Shown here one piece after another: positions 7,180-15,613 of a stretch of DNA of 39,217 bases. The notes beneath the pieces are model-generated. The model did no database searches. It had not been told where the DNA came from and saw nothing but the letters and a program-made list of their open reading frames with translations. Position numbers and translations under genes: made by a program. Numbering within the stretch: the stretch's first letter is position 1; every line of letters starts with the position of its first letter. The stretch comes from an uncultured Flavonifractor sp. (GTDB lineage: Bacteria > Bacillota > Clostridia > Oscillospirales > Oscillospiraceae): positions 1 through 39,217 of the forward strand of contig CALWXZ010000009.1 in the NCBI GenBank assembly GCA_944385625.1, written 5' to 3'.

Positions 7180-8037
7180 TTACTTGGAATTGCTGATGTG
7201 ATCCACATATTCCGCCGCCCGCAGGCCGGCCACCAGACCCTCGCCCACGGCCTTGGACACCTGGAGAGGGAGGCCGGTGCAGTCGCCGGCTGCAAAAACG
7301 CCGGGGATGCTGGTAGCCATGTTTCGGTCCACCTGGATATATCCGCCCTCCAGCGCCAGACCGGGAAGCAGATCCGCAGGGGCCACCGAGGGCCGGAGAA
7401 TGAACACCCCTTCACAGGGAATGGTGGTGCTCCCTGCCCGCAGGGCCTCCACCTTGCCCTGGCCGGTGATCTCCACCTTGGGGGCCTTCACAAAGGGAAT
7501 GTCGGGCCGCAGCCCGTCGGGGGGCTTATCGCTGACATAGGTGACCTTGCACCCCAGCTCCCGGAGGTAATTGGCCTCCTGGGGGGAGTCGGCGGCCTTG
7601 CCCACCACCACAACTTCCTTGCCCCGGTAGAGCATCCCGTCGCAGGTGGCGCAATAGCTGACGCCCCGGCCCAGATGCTCCGCCTCGCCGGGGTACTTGT
7701 TGGCCCAAATCACGCCGGTGGCCAGAACAATGGCCCGGGCCTGCTCCATCTCGGAACCGATACTGAGATAGAATGTGTCGCCCATGGGCATGATATTCAG
7801 CACACGCCCCTCTTTCCGGCTGGTGCCCAGCTGATCGGCGTGGGCCCGAAAGCGCTTCAGCAGATCCTGCCCGCTGGCTTGGGGAAAGCCCAGATAATTT
7901 TCAATGCGGGGGGTCTTATAGAGCGGGGTATCTCGGTCGTCGCCGCTGACCACCAGCACCGATTTGTTCCGGACCCGGGCCTGAACCGCCGCTGAGAGTC
8001 CGGCTGGGCCCCCGCCGATTACTGCGATGTCGTACAA
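7180..8037 (-). CDS. Thioredoxin reductase-like flavoprotein lacking NADPH motifs (possibly ferredoxin-type)
   Basis: This 285-aa protein has the FAD Rossmann motif GGGPAG (8-13), the redox pair CATC (129-132) and the C-terminal FAD motif GVFAAGDC (246-253). In NADPH-dependent TrxB the second nucleotide domain carries GGGxSA and HRRxxFRA. Here the first reads VVVVGKAADSPQEA (142-155) and the second is replaced by TYVSDKPPDGL. That pattern fits pyridine-nucleotide-independent, ferredoxin-linked thioredoxin reductases known from clostridia; the assignment is inference. The start is TTG at 8037 with GGAGGAGGAA five nt upstream. It overlaps the end of arsR by 19 bp, implying translational coupling. 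trxA follows. Confidence 0.85.
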   Translation of the reverse strand: MYDIAVIGGGPAGLSAAVQARVRNKSVLVVSGDDRDTPLYKTPRIENYLGFPQASGQDLLKRFRAHADQLGTSRKEGRVLNIMPMGDTFYLSIGSEMEQARAIVLATGVIWANKYPGEAEHLGRGVSYCATCDGMLYRGKEVVVVGKAADSPQEANYLRELGCKVTYVSDKPPDGLRPDIPFVKAPKVEITGQGKVEALRAGSTTIPCEGVFILRPSVAPADLLPGLALEGGYIQVDRNMATSIPGVFAAGDCTGLPLQVSKAVGEGLVAGLRAAEYVDHISNSK

Positions 8038-8333
8038 TGGTATTCCTCCTCCCGCTCCCCGAACAGAGCGGCAATCACAGACGCCGTCTGAGGATCGGAG
8101 ACCTCATAGTATACCTCGTTGCCTGACCGGGCGGCCCTTACAATGCCGGCGGCCTTCAGGCGCATCAGGTGCTGAGAGATGCAGGACTGGGATTGCCCGA
8201 TGTTGGCCTCCATACAGCCCACGTTGCGGCAGCCGCAGTGGAGCAGTCCCCGGACGATCCGCAGACGGATGGGATGGGACAGAGCCTTGAGCAGCTCCGC
8301 CTTCTCCAGATAGATGGATTGGGTCCCTTCCAT
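8019..8333 (-). CDS. ArsR/SmtB-family winged-helix repressor
   Basis: This 104-aa regulator has the ArsR-type HTH: KALSHPIRLRIVRGL (16-30), then SQSCISQHLMRLKAAGIV (48-65), then the wing with GNEVYYEV. Where arsenic sensors have ELCVCDL it has HCGCRNVGC, with Cys33, Cys35 and Cys40. Cys51 sits in the recognition region and a His-Cys pair is near the C terminus. The ligand may be a metal or an oxidant. I placed the start at ATG 8333, preceded by GAGGTGATCC; an upstream in-frame extension lacks a binding site and family homology. It is the first gene of the operon with the thioredoxin reductase-like gene and trxA, so it probably controls them. Confidence 0.88.
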   Translation of the reverse strand: MEGTQSIYLEKAELLKALSHPIRLRIVRGLLHCGCRNVGCMEANIGQSQSCISQHLMRLKAAGIVRAARSGNEVYYEVSDPQTASVIAALFGEREEEYHCTTSQ

Positions 8334-8364
8334 AGGATCACCTCGCTGTCTTGATCTGTATATT

Positions 8365-8392
8365 ATTATATTCAAATATTCTAATATGTCAA
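8365..8392 (-). promoter_or_regulatory. Promoter of arsR-trxR-trxA with a SmtB-like operator
   Basis: On the minus strand TTGACA (8392-8387), a 16-bp spacer and TATAAT (8370-8365). A 20-bp AT-rich imperfect palindrome, ATATTAGAATATTTGAATAT (16 of 20 positions symmetric), lies across the spacer and -10. This resembles ArsR/SmtB operators and suggests autorepression. Confidence 0.7.
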
Positions 8393-8436
8393 CCCCTTTT
8401 TTCCTACTTTTTTTCGGGAGATTTTGACCGGGCCGG

Positions 8437-8465
8437 TTGACAGGCCCAACCGGTGGTGCTATACT
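8437..8465 (+). promoter_or_regulatory. csoR-copA promoter
   Basis: TTGACA (8437-8442), a 17-bp spacer and TATACT (8460-8465). Confidence 0.85.
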
Positions 8466-8482
8466 ACACCCCAGGGGGGTGT
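8466..8482 (+). promoter_or_regulatory. CsoR operator
   Basis: ACACCCC-AGG-GGGGTGT is a 7-bp-arm palindrome directly downstream of the -10. G/C-centred inverted repeats of this type are CsoR sites, so Cu(I) would release the repressor from the transcription start. Confidence 0.75.
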
Positions 8483-8487
8483 CTGAC

Positions 8488-8751
8488 ATGATGGCAGACC
8501 AGAAAACCGTCCTCCGGCTCCTGCGGACCGCCCGGGGTCAGATCGACGGCATCATTAAAATGGTGGAAGAGAACCGGTACTGTATTGATATTTCCCAGCA
8601 GCTCATGGCTACCGAGGCCATGCTGAACCGGACCAATAAGGAGATATTGGCGGCCCACCTGAAGCACTGTGTGCAGGAGGCCGACACGCCGGAGGCCCGC
8701 AGCCAGAAGATCGACGAGTTTATCGGTACACTGGGCAAGATTTTAAAGTAG
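8488..8751 (+). CDS. csoR: Copper-sensing transcriptional repressor CsoR
   Basis: This 87-aa all-helical repressor releases DNA when Cu(I) binds. The CsoR metal ligands are Cys32, His57 and Cys61, with the exact 25- and 4-residue spacing of the family (YCIDIS ... AAHLKHCVQ). The DUF156-type N terminus has [18 protein letters not shown]. The start is ATG 8488, or ATG 8491 next to it, after GGGGGGTG, which also forms half of the operator. The copper ATPase follows 20 bp later, so this is an autoregulated copper-efflux operon. Confidence 0.95.
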   Translation: MMADQKTVLRLLRTARGQIDGIIKMVEENRYCIDISQQLMATEAMLNRTNKEILAAHLKHCVQEADTPEARSQKIDEFIGTLGKILK

Positions 8752-8771
8752 AAAGACGATATGGTGAGACC

Positions 8772-11294
8772 ATGAAGCAAAAATTCGACGTACAAGGTAT
8801 GACCTGCGCCGCCTGCTCCGCCCACGTTGAAAAAGCGGTATGTAAGGTGGCCGGCGTGGACCAGGTCAATGTGAATCTGCTGGGCAACTCCATGGTGGTG
8901 GAGTACAATGAGGGCGCCACCGACGCCGGACAGATCATCCACGCCGTGGAGGAGGCGGGATATGGGGCCTCCCTACCTGCGGACAAGGCCGGGACGGCGG
9001 CTCCGGCCCGGGCCGTCAACCCTATGGAGGAGGAGGCCGCCGGCATGAAGCTGCGGTTTTTGACTTCCCTCATCTTCCTGGTGCCCCTGTTCTATATCGC
9101 TATGGGGCACATGATGGGCTGGCCTCTGCCCGCCTTTTTCCACGATCCGGGCAACGTGTTTGTAGTGGCCATGATCCAGTTTTTGCTTACCCTGCCCATT
9201 ATGTATATTAACGATAAGTATTATAAGGTGGGCTTTAAAACGCTGTGGCATCGCTCGCCCAATATGGACTCCCTCATTGCCCTGGGGTCCTCTGCCGCGG
9301 TGATTTACGGCGTCGCGGCCCTCTTCCAGATTGCCTGGGGGCTGGGACACGGGGACCAGGCCCGGGTGGACAAGTGGTCCATGGACCTGTACTTTGAGTC
9401 CGCCGGTATGATCCTCACCCTTATCACCCTGGGCAAGTGGCTGGAGACCCGCTCCAAGGGTAAGACCAGCCAGGCCATCACCCGGCTGATGGATCTGGCC
9501 CCCAAAACCGCCACGGTCCGCCGGAACGGGACGGAGGTGGAGATCCCGGTGGAAGAGGTGCTTATGGGCGAGCTGGTGGTGATGCGCCCCGGTGGCCGCA
9601 TCCCGGTGGACGGGGTGGTGGAGGAGGGGAGCTCCTCGGTGGACGAGTCCGCACTCACCGGAGAGTCCCTGCCGGTGGAGAAGGGGCCCGGCGATCAGGT
9701 TGCCGCCGCCTCCATCAATAAATCGGGCTATTTTGTTTTCCGGGCCACCCGGGTGGGGGAGGACACCACCCTGGCCCAGATGATCCGGCTGGTGGAGGAG
9801 GCCTCCGCATCCAAGGCCCCCATCGCCAAGCTGGCCGACAAGGTGGCCGGCGTCTTTGTGCCGGTGGTTATCGCCATCGCCCTGGTGACGGCGGCGGTGT
9901 GGTTTATTTTGACCCGCTCCATCGAGTCGGCCCTTACCGCCGGTGTGGCGGTGCTGGTCATCTCCTGCCCCTGTGCCCTGGGCCTGGCCACTCCGGTGGC
10001 CATTATGGTGGGCACCGGCAAGGGGGCGGAAAACGGCATCCTCATCAAATCCGCCGAGGCCCTGGAGACACTCCATACGGTGCGCACCGTGGTGGTGGAC
10101 AAGACGGGCACCCTGACCCAGGGCAAGCCGGCGGTCACGGACTGCCTGCCGGCGGAGGGTGTGACGGAGGAAGAGCTTTTGTGCGTGGCCGCCTCTCTGG
10201 AGAAGCCCTCGGAGCACCCTCTGGCTGAGGCCATTCTGAACGAGGCCCAGCGGCGCAACATCCCCCTGGCCCCTGTCCAGGATTTTGAGGCCCGGTCGGG
10301 CCGGGGCGTCCGGGGCACCCTCCACGGCGCCCTTGTGCTGGCGGGCAACCGGGCCATGCTGGAGGAGGCGGGGATCTCCCTGGACGCCTTCAGCGGAAGG
10401 GGGGAGGCCCTGGCCCAGGCGGGCAAGACCCCCCTGTACTTTGCCGAGGCAGGCAGGATGCTGGGGGTGGTGGCGGTGGCCGATCCGCCCAAGCCCACCA
10501 GCGCCGCTGCTGTCCGGGCCTTCCGGGATCTGGGCATTGACGTGGTTATGCTCACCGGCGACAACCAGCGCACCGCCCAGGCGGTGGGCCGGCAGCTGGG
10601 GGTGGACCAGGTCATCGCCGAGGTGCTGCCCCAGGACAAAGAGCAGGTGGTGGCCAACCTCCAGGCTCAGGGCAAGCGGGTGGCAATGATCGGCGACGGC
10701 ATCAACGACGCTCCCGCCCTGGCCCGGGCCGACGTGGGCATGGCTATCGGCGCGGGCACCGACGTGGCCATCGAGTCGGCCGACGTGGTGCTGATGAAAA
10801 GCGATCTGCTGGACGCGGTGACCGCCGTCCGCCTGTCCAAGAAGGTGATCCGAAACATCAAGGAGAATCTGTTCTGGGCCTTCATCTACAACATTATCGG
10901 CATCCCGCTGGCCGCCGGGGTATGGTTCCCCATCACCGGCTGGCAGCTCTCCCCCATGTTCGGCGCCGCCGCCATGAGCCTCAGCTCGGTGTGCGTGGTG
11001 TCCAACGCCCTGCGCCTGAAGTTTTTCCGGCCCTCCCATCAGGAGAGACCGGCGGAGCAAATTGAAACACAGAAAGGAACGAATACCATGACTAAGACTA
11101 TGACCATCAACGGAATGATGTGCGCCCACTGCCAAGCCCATGTGGAAAAGGCACTCAACGCCATCGACGGCGTGACCGCCACCGTGGATCTGGCGGCCAA
11201 GACCGCCACAATTACCCTGAGTAAGGATGTGGCCGACGATGTATTGAAGAACGCCGTTACGGAAGCGGGCTACGAGGTGGCATCCATTCAGTAA
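8772..11294 (+). CDS. copA: Cu(I)-exporting P1B-type ATPase with C-terminal CopZ-like domain
   Basis: This 840-aa membrane ATPase pumps Cu(I) out of the cell. In order: N-terminal heavy-metal domain with GMTCAAC (9-15); membrane helices; actuator TGES (296-299); the Cu-binding CPC (399-401) in [12 protein letters not shown]; phosphorylation site DKTGT (443-447); [23 protein letters not shown] (from 641). Last are YN and MSLSS in the final helices, the signature of the Cu(I) subclass. A second heavy-metal domain with MCAHC (CAHC 784-787) follows a linker and ends the protein. Position 11088 codes Met773 at the head of that domain and has AAAGGAA 9-10 nt upstream, so the last 68 residues could also be made as a free chaperone. 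Confidence 0.96.
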   Translation: MKQKFDVQGMTCAACSAHVEKAVCKVAGVDQVNVNLLGNSMVVEYNEGATDAGQIIHAVEEAGYGASLPADKAGTAAPARAVNPMEEEAAGMKLRFLTSLIFLVPLFYIAMGHMMGWPLPAFFHDPGNVFVVAMIQFLLTLPIMYINDKYYKVGFKTLWHRSPNMDSLIALGSSAAVIYGVAALFQIAWGLGHGDQARVDKWSMDLYFESAGMILTLITLGKWLETRSKGKTSQAITRLMDLAPKTATVRRNGTEVEIPVEEVLMGELVVMRPGGRIPVDGVVEEGSSSVDESALTGESLPVEKGPGDQVAAASINKSGYFVFRATRVGEDTTLAQMIRLVEEASASKAPIAKLADKVAGVFVPVVIAIALVTAAVWFILTRSIESALTAGVAVLVISCPCALGLATPVAIMVGTGKGAENGILIKSAEALETLHTVRTVVVDKTGTLTQGKPAVTDCLPAEGVTEEELLCVAASLEKPSEHPLAEAILNEAQRRNIPLAPVQDFEARSGRGVRGTLHGALVLAGNRAMLEEAGISLDAFSGRGEALAQAGKTPLYFAEAGRMLGVVAVADPPKPTSAAAVRAFRDLGIDVVMLTGDNQRTAQAVGRQLGVDQVIAEVLPQDKEQVVANLQAQGKRVAMIGDGINDAPALARADVGMAIGAGTDVAIESADVVLMKSDLLDAVTAVRLSKKVIRNIKENLFWAFIYNIIGIPLAAGVWFPITGWQLSPMFGAAAMSLSSVCVVSNALRLKFFRPSHQERPAEQIETQKGTNTMTKTMTINGMMCAHCQAHVEKALNAIDGVTATVDLAAKTATITLSKDVADDVLKNAVTEAGYEVASIQ
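11088..11294 (+). CDS. Possible internally initiated CopZ-like copper chaperone (in frame within copA)
   Basis: The ATG at 11088 is in frame with copA and follows AGAAAGGAAC at good distance. A product of 68 aa, starting [20 protein letters not shown], would be a complete heavy-metal-associated domain. The region looks like a copZ gene that lost the stop codon separating it from copA while keeping its start signals. Whether the free form is made is not visible from sequence. Confidence 0.45.
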   Translation: MTKTMTINGMMCAHCQAHVEKALNAIDGVTATVDLAAKTATITLSKDVADDVLKNAVTEAGYEVASIQ

Positions 11295-11308
11295 AGAAAG
11301 TATAATCA

Positions 11309-11342
11309 CAGAAGGGCGGCTTTTGGCCGCTCTTTTGTGATT
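11309..11342 (+). terminator. Terminator of csoR-copA
   Basis: GAAGGGCGGC (11311-11320), loop TTTTG, GCCGCTCTTTT (11326-11336) with two G-U pairs, then TGTGATTTT. Confidence 0.75.
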
Positions 11343-11410
11343 TTGCCTGTTAAAGCGGGAAATAAGGACGAGCCTTTTGTAAAAAATGAACGGTTTGTGT
11401 AAATTGTAGG

Positions 11411-11439
11411 TTGCCCTTTTTGGAGGAACAAGGTATAAT
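11411..11439 (+). promoter_or_regulatory. Promoter of the BMP lipoprotein gene
   Basis: TTGCCC (11411-11416), 17-bp spacer, TATAAT (11434-11439). Confidence 0.75.
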
Positions 11440-11522
11440 GAGACTGAGCTCAGGGAGGAGACAGAACATTGCTGCATACCGACCTGGGCTATTTGTGTGA
11501 TATGAAAGGAAGGTAGATCACA

Positions 11523-12719
11523 TTGAAGAAGTCAAAGAAACTCCTTGCACTGCTGCTCTCTCTTGTCATGATCGCCGGCCTGGCGGCCTGCACCAGCACC
11601 GGCGGCAACACTGAGACCCCCGACGCCGGCAACAGCGCCTCCCCCGCCGGCAACAGCGAGACCCCCGGCGGCGGCACCGTCACCGACTCCGCCGGCAGCA
11701 TCCTCAATGAGGACGGCACCTTTGAGATCGCCATGATTACCGATAAGGGTGACATCAACGACAAGTCCTTCAACCAGGGCACCTGGGAAGGCATTCTGGA
11801 CTATTGCCAGACCAACGGCAAGACCTGCAAGTATTATAAGCCCGTGGACGCCACCACCGACGACTATGTGGCCGCCATGGAGCAGGCCATCAAGGACGGC
11901 GCCAAGGTGGTCGTGACCCCCGGCTTCCTCTTTGAGGAGCCCGTCTACATCGTGCAGGAGAACCACCCCGATGTGAAGTTTGTCCTTATTGACGGCAATC
12001 CCCACAACGCCGACTACTCCGATTACAAGACCGCCGACAACACCGTGGGCATCCTCTTCTCCGAGGAGCAGGTGGGCTATCTGGCCGGTTACGCCGCTGT
12101 GAAGGACGGCTACACCAAGCTGGGCTTCTTCGGCGGCCAGCCCGTTCCCGCCGTGATCCGTTACGGCTACGGCTATGTCCAGGGCGCCAACGACGCTGCC
12201 AAGGAAATGGGCATCACCGTGGATATGCGCTACTTCAACACCGACAGCTTTGACGCCACCCCCGAGGCGCAGACCCGCGCTGCCAGCTGGTACACCGCCG
12301 GCACCGAGATCATCTTCGGCTGCGGCGGCTCCGTGGGCAACTCCGTCATGGCCGCCGCCGAGCAGAACAACGGTCTGGTCATCGGCGTGGACGTGGACCA
12401 GTCCTCCGAGTCCGACACCGTGGTTTCCTCCGCTATGAAGGGCCTGTCCTCTGCCGTGGAGCAGATGCTGGATTCCTACTACAATGACAACTTCTCCGTG
12501 GGCGGCCAGAACCTGACCCTGGGCGCCGCTGAGAACGCCGTGCAGCTGCCCATGGCCACCTCCAAGTGGAAGAACTTCACCCAGGAGGACTATGACGCTC
12601 TGTTTGCCAAGCTGGCCAGCGGTGAGATTACCCTCCAGAAGGACACCGACGCCGACGGCAACGCCATTGCTTCCCCCGTGGATCTGGGCTGCACCAATGT
12701 CAATGTGACTGTGGAGTAA
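11523..12719 (+). CDS. BMP-family substrate-binding lipoprotein of an ABC importer (purine nucleoside-like)
   Basis: This 398-aa surface lipoprotein has signal peptide MKKSKKLLALLLSLVMIAGLAAC with lipobox LAAC (Cys23), then a Ser/Gly/Pro/Thr-rich linker to about 60. The PnrA/BMP fold shows as MITDKGDINDKSFNQGTWEGI, VTPGFLFEEPV, LIDGNPHNADY, GFFGGQPVPAVIRYGYGYVQGA and IIFGCGGSVGNSVM. Characterised family members bind purine nucleosides, and the ligand here is inferred. The start codon is TTG, since GGAAGG lies 9 nt upstream and no in-frame ATG fits. A terminator separates it from the ATPase gene, which allows higher lipoprotein output than transporter output. Confidence 0.93.
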   Translation: MKKSKKLLALLLSLVMIAGLAACTSTGGNTETPDAGNSASPAGNSETPGGGTVTDSAGSILNEDGTFEIAMITDKGDINDKSFNQGTWEGILDYCQTNGKTCKYYKPVDATTDDYVAAMEQAIKDGAKVVVTPGFLFEEPVYIVQENHPDVKFVLIDGNPHNADYSDYKTADNTVGILFSEEQVGYLAGYAAVKDGYTKLGFFGGQPVPAVIRYGYGYVQGANDAAKEMGITVDMRYFNTDSFDATPEAQTRAASWYTAGTEIIFGCGGSVGNSVMAAAEQNNGLVIGVDVDQSSESDTVVSSAMKGLSSAVEQMLDSYYNDNFSVGGQNLTLGAAENAVQLPMATSKWKNFTQEDYDALFAKLASGEITLQKDTDADGNAIASPVDLGCTNVNVTVE

Positions 12720-12732
12720 ATCCTGATCTGTA

Positions 12733-12767
12733 CAGGGGCGGACGCAGATTGCGCCCGCCCCTTTTTG
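12733..12767 (+). terminator. Terminator between lipoprotein and ATPase genes
   Basis: GGGGCGG-ACGC...GCGCCCGCCCC stem followed by TTTTTG. Confidence 0.8.
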
Positions 12768-12786
12768 TATCGGTCTACAGTTCTGC

Positions 12787-12815
12787 TTGCGCACAACCAG
12801 GAGAAACGGTATAAT
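12787..12815 (+). promoter_or_regulatory. Promoter of the nucleoside-type ABC ATPase/permease genes
   Basis: TTGCGC (12787-12792), 17-bp spacer, TATAAT (12810-12815). Confidence 0.7.
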
Positions 12816-12892
12816 AGTGACAACTGGACAAACTGTATCGGGCAGTTTGCTCTTGCGTCTGTGCGCATCAACAGGAAAGGGAGGGATGGCGG

Positions 12893-14422
12893 ATGAGTGA
12901 GTATGTCATTGAGATGTGTAATATCACCAAGGAATTTCCTGGGATTATTGCCAATGACAATATCACTTTGCAGTTGAAAAAGGGCGAAATTCACGCGCTG
13001 CTGGGCGAGAACGGCGCGGGTAAGTCCACCCTGATGAGCGTCCTGTTCGGACTCTATCAGCCGGAAAAAGGCGTGATTAAAAAGGATGGAAAAGAAGTAA
13101 AGATCAAAGATCCCAACGATGCCAACGCATTGGGGATCGGTATGGTGCATCAGCATTTCAAGCTGGTACACAATTTTTCTGTTTTGCAGAATATCATCCT
13201 CGGGGTGGAGACTACCAGAGGCGGCCTTCTGAAGATGGACGACGCCAGAAAAAAGGTGGTCGCCCTGTCGGAGCAGTATGGCCTGCGGGTGGACCCGGAC
13301 GCGCTCATCGAAAACATCACGGTGGGAATGCAGCAGCGGGTGGAGATCCTGAAGATGCTCTACCGGGACAACGAGATCCTGATCTTTGACGAGCCCACCG
13401 CGGTGCTCACTCCCCAGGAGATCGACGAATTGATGAAGATCATGAGGGGTCTGGCCGCCGAGGGCAAGAGCATCCTGTTCATCACCCACAAACTCAATGA
13501 GATCAAGGCGGTGGCCGACCGCTGCACCGTGCTGCGCAAGGGCAAATATGTGGGTACCGTCAATGTCTCCGACGTCTCCAAAGAGGAGATGAGCGAGATG
13601 ATGGTGGGCCGCAAGGTGTCCTTGAATGTGGAAAAGAAGCCGGCCCAACCCTCCGAGGTGGTCTTTGAGGTGTCCGGCCTGACGGTGGTCAATAAGGAGC
13701 ACGGCAAGAAGGTGGTGGACAACGTCTCCTTCCAGGTGCGCCGGGGCGAGATCGTCTGTATCGCCGGTATCGACGGCAACGGCCAGTCGGAGCTCATTCA
13801 GGCGGTCACCGGCCTTATCAAAGCGGACGGCGGCACCGTCAAATTGAAGGGGGAGGACATCACCCATGCCTCCATCCGCCACCGCAATACCCACGGCATG
13901 AGCCATATCCCCGAGGACCGGCACAAGCACGGCCTGGTGCTGGACTACCCCCTGTCCTACAACCTGGTGCTCCAGAGCTATTTTGAGCCGGAGTATTGCC
14001 AGGCCGGCTTTTTGAAGTACGACAAGATCAACCAGTACGCCGACAAGCTCATCCGGGAATATGACATACGCTCCGGGCAGGGGGGCAATACCATCGCCCG
14101 CTCCATGTCCGGCGGCAACCAGCAGAAGGCCATTGTGGCCCGGGAGATCGACCGGGACCCGGATCTGCTCATCGCGGTCCAGCCCACCCGGGGCCTGGAT
14201 GTGGGCGCCATCGAGTATATCCACCGGCAGATTGTGGCCGAGCGGGACCGGAACAAGGCGGTGCTGCTGGTCTCCCTGGAGCTGGACGAGGTCATGAATC
14301 TGTCTGACCGGATTCTGGTGATCTACGAGGGCCAGATTGTGGCCGACCTGGACCCCAGTCAGGTGACGGTGCAGGAGCTGGGTCTCTATATGGCCGGCTC
14401 CAAGCGAGAGGAGGGGAAGTAA
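12893..14422 (+). CDS. ABC transporter double ATP-binding protein (NupO/YufO-like)
   Basis: This 509-aa protein holds two fused nucleotide-binding domains and energises the importer. Domain 1 has Walker A GENGAGKST and Walker B ILIFDEPTAVLTP; its signature is degenerate (TVGMQQRVEIL). Domain 2 has a non-canonical P-loop (GIDGNGQSE), a canonical signature MSGGNQQKAIVARE and Walker B-like LLIAVQPTRGLDVGA. This asymmetry is typical of BMP-linked and sugar ABC importers of the RbsA type. GGAAAGGGAGG precedes the ATG. The next permease begins at the base after its stop. Confidence 0.95.
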   Translation: MSEYVIEMCNITKEFPGIIANDNITLQLKKGEIHALLGENGAGKSTLMSVLFGLYQPEKGVIKKDGKEVKIKDPNDANALGIGMVHQHFKLVHNFSVLQNIILGVETTRGGLLKMDDARKKVVALSEQYGLRVDPDALIENITVGMQQRVEILKMLYRDNEILIFDEPTAVLTPQEIDELMKIMRGLAAEGKSILFITHKLNEIKAVADRCTVLRKGKYVGTVNVSDVSKEEMSEMMVGRKVSLNVEKKPAQPSEVVFEVSGLTVVNKEHGKKVVDNVSFQVRRGEIVCIAGIDGNGQSELIQAVTGLIKADGGTVKLKGEDITHASIRHRNTHGMSHIPEDRHKHGLVLDYPLSYNLVLQSYFEPEYCQAGFLKYDKINQYADKLIREYDIRSGQGGNTIARSMSGGNQQKAIVAREIDRDPDLLIAVQPTRGLDVGAIEYIHRQIVAERDRNKAVLLVSLELDEVMNLSDRILVIYEGQIVADLDPSQVTVQELGLYMAGSKREEGK

Positions 14423-15613
14423 ATGAAGGACAAGCGTCTGGGCAATCCTCTCCAGCGGCAGGGTGTGCAGAATACCGTTGCCGCCGTCATCGCCATCCTC
14501 ATCGGTATGCTGGTGGGACTGATCGTCCTGCTCTTTACCGATGCTTCCCGGGCCGGAGAGGGTATGCTGGCCATTCTGACCGGCGGCCTCACGGACCTGA
14601 AAAACATGGGCCAGGTGCTCTACTATGCCACCCCGCTGATTATGACCGGACTGTCGGTGGGCTTTGCCAAGAAAACCGGCCTGTTCAACATCGGTGCCCC
14701 TGGCCAGTATATGATGGGAGCCTTTGCAGCCGTCTATGTGGGCGTCAAGTGGACCTTCCTGCCGGCGGGCCTGCACTGTATTGCCGCCGTTGTGGCCGCG
14801 TGCCTCTTTGGCGCCATCTGGGGCATCCTGCCCGGCTTGCTCAAGGCGTGGCGGGGAATCAATGAGGTCATCACCTGCATCATGATGAACTATATCGCCA
14901 TGAGTATGTCCAACGTACTCATCCGCTCCTTTATCTACGACCGGGCCAAGAACCAGTCCTTCCGCCCCGCTGAGACGGCGGAGCTGCCCAAGATGGGCTT
15001 TGACAAGATTTTTGTGGGGGAGAGCGGTACCCCCTCCAGCGTCAATGCCGGCATCGTGGTGGCCATCGTGCTGGCCATTGTGGTGTGGGTGGTGCTGGAA
15101 AAGACCAAAACGGGCTATGAACTCAAGGCCTGCGGCTTTAACAAGGATGCGGCCAAGTATGCCGGTATCAGCGAAAAGCGCAACATCGTACAGGCCATGA
15201 TTATCTCCGGCGCCCTGGCGGGCATCGGCGGCGGGCTGAACTACCTGGCCGGCGCCGGTACCGGTATCATGGTGTCCGATACCCTGGCGCAGCAGGGCTT
15301 TGACGGCATCGCCGTGGCGCTGCTGGGTATGTCCAACCCCATTGCCATCATCTTTACCGGTATCCTGATGGCCTATCTGACGGTGGGCGGACTGGCCATG
15401 CAGAGCTTCGGCTTTGTCTCCCAGGTTATTACCATCATCACCTCGGTGATTGTCTACTTTGCCGCCTTCATTCTGTTCTTCAGCCAGATTATCGCCAAGT
15501 TTGCCAAGGGCAGAGGCGGGGAACAGAACGCCAACGCGGAGCCGGGGGACAGCGGACAGATTCCCCCCGCCCAAGGGCCAACGGCCTCCGGGGAAGGAGG
15601 TGAGCAGGCGTGA
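14423..15613 (+). CDS. ABC transporter permease 1 (BPD_transp_2 family)
   Basis: This 396-aa integral membrane subunit has many hydrophobic helices and the family block GLFNIGAPGQYMMGAFAAVY, then KACGFNKDAAKYAGISEKRN (the cytoplasmic coupling loop that contacts the ATPase), ALAGIGGGLNYLAGAG and GFDGIAVALLGMSNP. The C-terminal 35 residues form a polar Gly/Glu/Gln-rich tail. The gene abuts the ATPase gene with no gap and overlaps the second permease by four bases (GTGA), as expected for a coupled heterodimer. The likely substrate is a nucleoside, inferred from the BMP lipoprotein. Confidence 0.94.
   Translation: MKDKRLGNPLQRQGVQNTVAAVIAILIGMLVGLIVLLFTDASRAGEGMLAILTGGLTDLKNMGQVLYYATPLIMTGLSVGFAKKTGLFNIGAPGQYMMGAFAAVYVGVKWTFLPAGLHCIAAVVAACLFGAIWGILPGLLKAWRGINEVITCIMMNYIAMSMSNVLIRSFIYDRAKNQSFRPAETAELPKMGFDKIFVGESGTPSSVNAGIVVAIVLAIVVWVVLEKTKTGYELKACGFNKDAAKYAGISEKRNIVQAMIISGALAGIGGGLNYLAGAGTGIMVSDTLAQQGFDGIAVALLGMSNPIAIIFTGILMAYLTVGGLAMQSFGFVSQVITIITSVIVYFAAFILFFSQIIAKFAKGRGGEQNANAEPGDSGQIPPAQGPTASGEGGEQA

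Noticed and set aside
8973-11477. 834-aa open frame antisense to copA
   Set aside because: Composition is typical of antisense shadows and the sense strand carries every P1B-ATPase motif.
12590-15574. 994-aa open frame antisense to the nucleoside-type transporter genes
   Set aside because: It spans several unrelated sense genes and their junctions, and has no recognisable domain or RBS.
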